From Gnetum montanum (taxonomy: Eukaryota; Streptophyta; Gnetopsida; Gnetales; Gnetaceae), in contig MNCI01001305.1 in the NCBI GenBank assembly GCA_015680685.1, positions 34,273-98,272 on the forward strand: 64,000 nt of DNA, read 5' to 3'. The notes below the pieces were generated by a model. That model saw nothing but the letters and a program-made list of their open reading frames with translations, was not told the DNA's origin and did no database searches. The position numbers were made by a program, and so were the translations under genes. Of the stretch, positions 56,113 to 64,000 are shown in pieces. The stretch's first letter is position 1; every line of letters starts with the position of its first letter.

Positions 56113-56960
56113 GTTTTCAATTAGTTTGTGGAAAGTTTTAAAGTATTTGATAGCTTCATCCTTTTACTTTAGATATAAATCAAAGTATATCTTGAATAGT
56201 CATCTACTATGACAATGAAATAAATTTTTCCTCCTATTGAAATAGTGGCCATTGGCATAACAAGATCCATGTATAGAATATCAAATGGTTTTTCCTTATT
56301 TGTCATGTAAGAGTTGTGAGAAGAACTAGTTTACTTTTCTTATATGTAAGACTCACATTTATCTTAAGGAATATTTGAAGTTTTTATTCCTATATCTTTT
56401 TCATATTTTATCATTCTTCCAATTTTGTAATAGGAGGTGTGACCAAGCCTTCCATGCCAAAGCCTAGACTTGCTCAAATCCTCATTATCCTTTTCCCTAA
56501 CTTCATCTTTATTTGGATTTTCTTTGTCTTCTATCATGAGAATATGCTTTTCATGAGTAGTATGGTTTCTTATTATGTCTTCCTTTTTATTGAGATAGCC
56601 ATATTTAAGGAAATATATTATGTTATTCAAGGCTTTTATTTTTTGATTTCATCACCATTAGGTTTTTTGATAACGAAAAAATTACTATTGAAGTGATGCT
56701 ATTTCCTCCATTAGATACTTCTCCAAAAAAGATGAGAGGGTTGGAAATAATATAAATTGGAAATGGTGACCTTTTTTCCATTTTTAAATTTAACTAAATA
56801 ATCTCTTATTTCTTTTATGACTAACTATTTTCCATCTTTAATTTTTATGTTGTTAAGAGTATTGTTTATTTTGTAATTTAGAAGATAGTTTTTGTAGTAT
56901 GTCATGTGATAAGAACAACCTCTATCTAACTTATTCATAAATTTGAATATTTTCTCTATT
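56113..56960 (-). pseudogene. Element F protease, pre-integrase and integrase N-terminal part
   Basis: Minus strand, upstream half of F. The protease remnant reads LDRGCSYHMTYYKNYLLNYK, where LDSGCS would be usual (Ser lost). The pre-integrase region reads SRLWHGRLGHTSYYKIGRMI. The integrase core begins with FIVIVDDYSRYTLIYI and EAIKYFKTFHKLIEN, then is cut at 56,113; the next residues are at 40,010. Removing E and G restores collinearity. Confidence 0.75.
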
Positions 56961-59310
56961 TTATTAAAAGAAACTTCAATTATATAATAAAAACAAAAAA
57001 GTATTTTCTTCTACTCTAAAAAAACTAATAGTGCAAAGCCTTTAGAATACTCCATTAGATGGATGTATGATGATCCTCACAATCAATCCATGCATTAGAG
57101 ATTTTGGCAATAATATAGATGAGCTCATCAAGTTGATCAAGATTCATCCATGGATTAGGCTTACTAGCTTCAAAATATTATTAGGACAAGAAGAATAATA
57201 GAAAGGATCCCTTATCTATGGAATGGGTATCTATGAATGAGATATAGACATTTCTATCATTCATTAACACATGAATAAGATTTTCTATAATATGGACCTA
57301 AAAGGACATACCTCTATAGAAGATCTCCATCCTAGATTTATCATAATTCTATAAACTCTTTAGGATTTTAGCTTCTGTTATTAACTAATATAGTGTTAAT
57401 TTAATGGTATAATTTAATATTCCAACTCCTTTAATAATATTTTGAACTTCTAGCTCAATAACTATAGAGAAATAATTAGAATTGAAGAGAACTGATTTCT
57501 TCAATTCTAACTTTTCTTATATTGGATTAATACAAAACAACACAAAAATATATTCTTCTATTAAAACTACATAAAAATTGATCTTCTTCTCAAGATTCAT
57601 TCTTTTAGTAGTTTCCTTCTAAGAATTACTCTCAAGACTTTAAAGCACTTAGGAACAAATTTTCTTCAATTGCAATCATAATAAACCTTAATTATTAAAA
57701 ATCATAGATAGAACCCTTGCCAATTTAGCATAAATCATAGTGTTCCCTCTTCAACGAATTATATCAATTTAATAATATGATGTCTAATAATGCATGATAG
57801 AATATTGACTCTTGGAACACATTTATGATCATTTTAAACATTAGTGACTTAAGGAAAAAAATTATAAATTGAATTTTAATATATTTCCTTTTCTTGAATA
57901 TAAGTACACTATTTATAATAGGATCCTTAAGCCTTTCTTAATATCATCATATCCTCATAACTTATTAGGACTTTGGGAGGCTTGATCTATAGGGTTTATT
58001 TCTTAGACACTTGTTCCATTTTGATTTCAAATAGTTATATAGTTGTTTCTTAAGGATGTGACTTAATTTTAAGATTTATTTGTCTAGTCATATCATGTAA
58101 TAATGTTACAATATTTTCTTTTGTAACATTTTTATTTCTCACATTCTTGGACCAAGTGTTTTTGGATATTATTGATCTTATATTCAATTTGTAGCATCAC
58201 ATAAGTTAGGTATCCTATGCAATGTTCTTGTAGGGGATGGACACTAAAATTCTCTAAAGATCTTATCTTCAAAATTGATTATTGAAGAGCACTCTCCATT
58301 ATTTGTATTAACATCCTAAGTTATTCATGTATGATATTTATCTTCACATGGTGAGTCTATAAACTCCCTTTCTCTATAGTTGAAAGATCCTTTTATTTAT
58401 TCATCTAACTTATTTTTCTTGTTCCATGCCAATAATCATTTGTATCCCTTTTCTTATAAATTTGTTGAAATGCTTCTAAAGCAACATGTCTTGTTATATG
58501 TCCCTTTAGTTTTTATATCAACCACCATTTAGCTTCTTTTTAATATTTTGTTAATTTCACATTAACTATTAACTTCTTTTTATGAGAATATAACTATGTC
58601 ATTGTTAATCAAACCAAACTTCGATATCATATTAGAAGTAGCTATATTTTTACACTCTTTCATAACTAATTATTTGGATTAGTATTTTGATAATATGGTT
58701 AATTCTTCATATTATTAATTTAACAATTTTATCATATTTGTACTCTTTGAAAATATCATTTGTAAGGTTTCTTAATTAACCTTATTCCTTATAACCATTA
58801 CTTATAACTTTCATTATTATGAATTGTATTCTTCAATCTTGAACTTAACTTCTCTTTGACTAATATGCTTCCTTAAGTTTCTTCTAACTTAACTACACCA
58901 ACTTCTTTAAACATGACTAAGCTACTCTTATCTTATCCTTGTTAGGCTTTATGAAATACTTATTCATAAGCCTTACTCTTCTTTTCTATCATGACCTTCT
59001 TGATGGTCTTCTCTTCTTCTTTAAGAATCTAGATTGGGCTAAATATGGAAAATTTGGGATTTTTTGTTCTTTTTTAAAAACAAGGATCACACATTACAAA
59101 AGAAATATTGATGAAATACTAAGAAATATGTCAATATGAATAGTTTTGCATATTTTCCTAAATAGAGTCTACTTGTTATTTTAGGACTCCATTGTTTTAC
59201 ATTCTTATCTTCTTCCTTGGTTTCTTCTCTTTTTCTTACCAACTTTTCCACACACTCCCTCATGGATCTTAGCTTAGTTTTCATTTCCATAAAGAGTCAT
59301 GACTATTCTC
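56961..59310. other. AT-rich DNA upstream of F; no gene supported
   Basis: It should include gag of F on the minus strand, but no motif survives that I can defend. A 67-codon frame at 59,290-59,087 (minus; Lys/Glu-rich) stays unassigned. Confidence 0.4.
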
Positions 59311-59399
59311 AGGATTGGTCATATCTTTATGAAAAGAAGTTCTTATGAATGTCTTAACTTAATTTGTTATTTCTTACAAAATTCATGATTGAACTTTTA

Positions 59400-59923
59400 A
59401 GTATTATTATATGATCAAAAAGTATAAATCATATCAAATAGATATAATATTTTAGAAAATGTATCATTAAAATATCATATCTATCTATACCTATCAATGG
59501 ACATAATGGTATCTAGTTGCACACATGAGCAAACATAATGTAATACCTTGAAGCCCTATGGTGAGGAATTACAAAGTCCTAAATGGAAAGAAAGGTTAAA
59601 GATCATATCTAAGAAAGATTTGAAATGAAATATAGAATGAAAAGTACTTATGTAAATTTGAATAACTACATAGGTTTGTGTGAGATTACATTCCTATTTA
59701 CTAGGATCTTCCTCTCTAGCACTATCTCCCAAATGTTAGTGAAGCATATGCATGATTTCTAATAAAGTGATTGCTTAGTATTTATACTCATAAGGGCATG
59801 CTAAAGCCAACTAATTAGGTAATTAGTAATAGAAAAACTAAAACTAAAAAAGAAAGTACATATGATCCTAAATTTCTAAAATTAAAATAAAATATGATTC
59901 CTAAAAGGGTATATATTCCAACA
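59400..59923 (-). repeat. Candidate LTR of a minus-strand copia element, possibly F
   Basis: Read on the minus strand it starts TGTTGGAATATATACCC at 59,923, a common copia LTR start, and has TATAAATACTAAGC near 59,785. It lies on the correct side to be the 5' LTR of F. The left end is not defined, and no partner LTR was found left of 38,986. Confidence 0.35.
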
Positions 59924-60009
59924 TTAGCTTACTAGGGTACTCTTAGGGGGTGTTAGAATAAAAAATAATAATAATAATTTTAAACAAATTTATAGAACAT
60001 GAGATCATC

Positions 60010-60215
60010 CAAGAGAGAGTGTAAAGAAAAAGCCCAATAGTTTTGGGGATGTCTTTTCAAGTTTTTAATCTTATAACCCATCTTGAGAAAAACTCCCCTT
60101 TGAGGTGGGAAAAGGATCAAGCCTCACCCTTATTCAAAAGCACCCTAATTGGTTTTTACTTCTTATTAAATGGTTTATTGTAAAGAAAAAGAGAAAAATA
60201 TCTCTAAAGGAAAAA
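60010..60215 (+). repeat. Direct repeat, copy 1
   Basis: Shares with 61,545-61,745 the ordered words AGCCCAA, AGTTTT, TTATAACC, ATCTTGAG, CCCTT-GAGG, GGAAAAGGATCAA and GGTTTTTACTTC. Same orientation, about 1.5 kb apart. Identity of the repeat is unknown. Confidence 0.6.
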
Positions 60216-61544
60216 TAGTACATCAATTAGAGATAAAGAAAAAATAGTAACAAAAGCTAAAAGCTTCCCATCCTTTAGCCTCCAAAACAAAAAGAAATTG
60301 ATATTGTAGAAATTAAATTAATTATTCAACTTTCATTTGGAGTTTTGTTTTACTTAACGTTGTAGCTAAAAAGTGACACTTTGAGAATCTGATATTTGAC
60401 ACTTGAAAAGAGGTCATAGTTATGCTCTTGTTGTTGGAAAATAACAGTACACCAAAACATTCAAATAGAATAGAGAATAAGTAGTCAAAGATAATTTAAA
60501 ATGAAAAAAAAAATTGTAGGAAAAGTAGATTAATCACTAAAAATGGCTTCATTGATGCTTGGTTAAAAGTTATAAATTTTGGATGTCTGTTTCCAAGCAT
60601 TCTAAGCAACATGACACTTTAAAAAAAACATGAGAAAATGAGTTTTCACTTCTATAAAGAGGACATCTCTAAATTCTAACCAAGGTCCAAGGTTCAAACC
60701 CAACATAACTTAACTACAGTACTACCCTATGCTACTATTCTAAAACTAAAAATGCCAATTAATTAATTAATTACAAAAAAACATGTCACAAGCATAACAA
60801 ACAAAGCATACCACATACTAGATGTAGAAGTACATGTACCAATTACTTATCTAGTACCTAATGCATGTTAACTCAAAACTTCAACAAAGGGATTAGTGTA
60901 GATATGCTAAGATAAAATAATTTAAAATATTTAAATCACTTTATAAAGGTAATTATAATGTAAATAGCTAAACTATGCAACCCACATGTGTTCAAAATAA
61001 AATAAAACTAAAATGATTTAAAATATGTGTTATGTGTTCATACGTATTTCATTTCAAACATATATTTTTTATGCAAGTTATGTTTGTGCATGCTTTTGGA
61101 TTTGAATTGTGGAAAAATTAAAGGTGTAGGTGAGACCTATACTAACTTTAATGGCTCCATACCAGTTGGATACTAACCCATATGTTTAGCTTTCCAAATT
61201 TCTAATCCTAGTTATCAGGTCCATTAGGGAGGGATTTAATTTATTTTTCATTTTCAATCTTAGTGACTAACTCTTTCTCATATCTTTATAGGTGTATTCA
61301 GAGCTAATAGAGTTAATAATGGTTTCAAGAATAAAGCTTAGTGTAATAGTTTAGATTAGAATTCTAGCATTTGTATTTAAGTATATGTAATATTTTATAG
61401 GTTTTGGTACATGAGCTTTGTTTTATAAATTGATATCCATTGGTTATTGACATGAGAGTTGTTGGGTACCTAATCTCAAAAAAGAAATATATTTAAAATA
61501 AAAACTTGAATTCAGAGTACAAAAGTAGAGAAACAAAAGAGACA
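60216..61544. other. No gene seen
   Basis: AT-rich spacer between the two copies of the direct repeat; no coding signal. Confidence 0.5.
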
Positions 61545-61745
61545 CTCCAAAATAACAAAAAGAGAAGGCCCAACACTTTTGAGAATGACTTTTAGGTTTT
61601 CATCCTTATAACCAATCTTGAGGAACTTCCCCTCTAGGGTAGGAAAAGAATCAAATCTTACCTTTCTTCAAAGGAATCCAAATGGATTTTCACTTCCTAC
61701 TAAAGAATTCCTATTAATAAAAAAAGAAAACTACATAGAGAAACA
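61545..61745 (+). repeat. Direct repeat, copy 2
   Basis: Diverged copy of 60,010-60,215 (see there). It lies just left of a LINE fragment, so a LINE origin for both is possible. Confidence 0.6.
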
Positions 61746-61981
61746 TTTAGAGATTTACCTAAAGCATCAACTACTAAATGATGTCACCTTAAACTAATAA
61801 AGGAAAAAATTAGTTGGAGAATATTTGTAAAAAACTACATTACATTGAAACTTTCAAATGGAATAAAGAATACGAAGATGAAAGCAACACCAACTATGAA
61901 GTAGAAATCTTGAAGTTAAAGAGTGTCATCAAATAAAAATTCATTTAATATTGATTGAAAACCTTGTAAATACCTACTATT

Positions 61982-62158
61982 CTAAGTCCAAGTGCAAAAA
62001 GTAAGGGGACAAGTGAAAAAATAATGGATGAATGTATCTTCCATTTTGCATATAGAACATCTTGGATCATGAACATCCAAATGAGAGAACCAAATACCAA
62101 TAGGAAAACCTTGATGAATGCAGTGCCATAGAAAATGTCTAATTTTTAAAGGAGCAAT
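61982..62158 (-). pseudogene. LINE zinc-binding domain (zf-RVT) fragment
   Basis: Reads IAPLKIRHFLWHCIHQGFPI and DPRCSICKMEDTF, then IHYFFTCPLTFCTW, the pattern of the zinc-binding domain after reverse transcriptase in plant L1-type LINEs, with C-x2-C, H and C kept. It is cut at 62,158 exactly at the end of the neighbouring LTR. Confidence 0.75.
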
Positions 62159-63988
62159 TGTGACATCCAAAAATGTTAGTGGATGGAACATCAAGAGGTC
62201 CATAGGCATACAACCTAACCCCAAATTCTTGGGAGGGCTGTGTTGGGTGAAACAGAAATGAGGTGCCCTTAATGGTCTGGTTGATTAGATAGGGACTTAC
62301 ATGGTGTAACAATAACCATTTTCAAAAGCCTAAAAATAGTATTGTGAAGAAACAACAATACGTGTTAGCAATAGGAAACATAGGAAATTATGCTAAAATT
62401 TGAAACAAATGCTAAAGGAAAATTAAATGAGAGTTTAGGTGAAGAAATGCACCACCCCAAGACTAGGGAACATGACTTTTGATTATACAATGTGCGAGAT
62501 TGTTATGTAGTGTCAGACAGGCACAGCAGGGCAGCGTGGCAATGTGGTTATAGTCTTTGGGACATTACAGACTTGGTGCTAGAAGCTACAAAGGAGGTTG
62601 GACCTGCCAAACTAATAGTTGTCACACTGTGCGGGTGCAAGGAAAATCATCAAAATACTTAGCCAAGTGTTAAGCTCGAGTGCCTAAGTGCAGGGATGAT
62701 GAAGATGCTAAAAGTGTTCTAATGCTTGATTCTTAAAATTATTTGTTGATCCACCTCTAAAATATTGATTATTGGCGTATTTATAGGTCTAGGGTTGACG
62801 TGAGATGTGGACTGGATGACACATGGCTTGGGTCCCACGTAGCATGGGTGTGAACAAGTCACACTAACATGTTACGCTCAAAATGTCAAGCTCTAAGTGT
62901 TAAGCTCAAAATATAATGCTTTGCAAGATAGGAATGGGAACTAAGAATCTACCAAATTGTGACCACATCACCTGGATTGGATGTGACGGAGTCTAAAGGA
63001 CTACCATGTACCTACAAACAATGCCAAAACAAATGCAACTTGGAGCCTATGCTCCAAGACTACGTCTTCCCCCTCTTTCGAGTAGGGTCAAGTGTAGGGA
63101 CAATTTTGGGGATCAATAAAGGGTGCAAAAGCAAAGAAAACTATTGATCTTGGTAGTTGGAAGGATATTGAAGCTAAAATGAAGGTCGATAGCTTCCAAA
63201 GGCATTTGGAAGCTTTTCCCAAGTGTCACGATGTTTATGCTGCATAGTGTGACAAAGTGTAGTGTGAACACTTAGAAAATTTTTGTAGATTTTGGCTTGT
63301 CACGCTATCTACGCTGCATAGCATAGCAGAGTGTAGCACAAGTACTTTGACAAATTTTATCAAAATTTGCAATGTTTCTTCATGGCACACTAACCACACT
63401 CTGGGGTGTAGTTGGAAAGGTAGCCTTGAAAGTTAGAAAATTGCCAAATGCATCTTCCATATCTAGATAGCTTAATAGACTTCTTGTTCAACACTTAGAA
63501 AAATTTGGCCCTAAAATTTGTGTCATGCTAGCTATGTTGTGCAGCATAGTAGAGCATGGCAGGTCCAAAAGATAGAAAATTTGCCAAACTATTTTTTCCA
63601 TGCTGAGCACCTTTGACAACTTCTAGCTTGGTACTTGGGTGGACTAGCAACTGGGACATGTGTTAAGCTAGGTGAGTTGGAGAGCACAACAAGCTTGACA
63701 ATTTGGGAGATAGAAAATTTGCCAAACTATTTGGTCCATCCCTAGTGACTCTTGACTACTTCTGGCTTGACCTTTGTGCAAACTGGCCATGGAAGTGTGT
63801 GCTACACTGGCTATGTTGGGGAGCATAGTAGGTAGACTTAGAAAAATTTTGCAAAAATAGGACTCCTAGTGTGCTACACTATCTATGTTTCACAACATGA
63901 CACTAGACTTAGAAAAATTTTGCCCAAGTTTTTACCCTTAGATAAATTTGTCATTAAACTATAGGAGCCTGAAATTAGTGGTGTTTCA
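62159..63988 (-). repeat. 3' LTR of a minus-strand Tat-type element running off the window
   Basis: On the minus strand, TGAAACACCACTAATTTC (63,988) to GGATGTCACA (62,159), 1,830 bases. The start, end, TATA box (62,778-62,785) and U5 block (62,262-62,298) match the LTRs of B and D. Imperfect palindromes with CATAG/CTATG words recur at 63,230-63,330, 63,390-63,410, 63,525-63,555 and 63,815-63,900. The polypurine tract on its right shows that it is a 3' LTR whose interior lies beyond 64,000. Confidence 0.8.
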
Positions 63989-63990
63989 TT

Positions 63991-64000
63991 GGCCCGTCTT
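63991..64000 (-). promoter_or_regulatory. Polypurine tract of the off-window element
   Basis: AAGACGGGCC on the minus strand, two bases before the LTR start, as in A and D. Confidence 0.7.

Noticed and set aside
59087-59290. Lys/Glu-rich 67-codon minus-strand frame as a gene
   Set aside because: Short, no recognised motif, AT-rich relic surroundings; left unassigned.
59505-59530. TGGTATCTAGTTGC as a primer-binding site
   Set aside because: Wrong strand for the neighbouring LTR and no LTR end adjacent; likely coincidence.
62570-62595. GACATTACAGACTTGGTGCTAGAAG-like sequence as an LTR end plus primer site on the plus strand
   Set aside because: It lies inside the minus-strand LTR defined by both ends, TATA box and U5 block; no plus-strand LTR is visible to its left.

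Overview
This is non-genic plant DNA built almost entirely from decayed, nested LTR retrotransposons. It has the hallmarks of a large seed-plant or fern genome: Tat-lineage Ty3/gypsy elements with two RNase H domains, an Athila-like element, Ty1/copia elements, a LINE scrap, and 5S-rRNA-derived (Cassandra-like) fragments. No intact host gene, tRNA or complete rRNA gene is visible. There is one assembly gap (51,277-51,510).

Layout. 1-236: end of a young minus-strand LTR, inserted into Tat element A. 238-about 5,600: A (reverse transcriptase to integrase, short-repeat tail, polypurine tract, start of the 3' LTR). 5,722-6,731: reverse-transcriptase piece of a third Tat copy, C, cut by element B. 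6,732-about 22,320: B, the best-preserved Tat/Ogre-like element (5' LTR, primer site, gag, protease, a 5-kb intron-like interval, reverse transcriptase, two RNase H domains, integrase, repeat tail); its 3' LTR is missing. 22,490-25,080: minus-strand Ty3/gypsy relic H without reverse transcriptase. 26,190-26,590: 45-bp tandem repeat. 27,205-35,317: D, a B-related element with two LTRs, gag and protease but no pol. 38,986-56,960: a three-level nest, with copia F (minus) interrupted by copia E (40,016-56,112), itself interrupted by Athila-like G (43,184-52,989, perfect CTAAT target duplication). 57,000-62,158: AT-rich relics, a candidate LTR and a LINE zinc-finger fragment. 62,159-64,000: 3' LTR of a minus-strand Tat element that continues past the window.

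The outstanding object lies between protease and reverse transcriptase of B. On the strand opposite to the element there is an eight-exon gene (12,919-17,100). All its introns are short with GT...AG ends, and every exon junction keeps the reading frame. A TATA-like box lies upstream, and the first coding exons read as an FCP1/SCP-like HAD phosphatase domain. It now carries a frameshift and about eleven stops, so it is a fossil, but it was once a spliced protein gene of about 1,060 codons carried antisense inside a retrotransposon.

Other recurrent signals are a short repeat with a TAAACTRGCA core in several positions of every Tat copy, arrays of near-perfect palindromes in the LTRs, and a conserved foldable block in U5. 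Most disabling stops sit where a relative has Gln or Trp, as expected from methylation-driven C-to-T decay.
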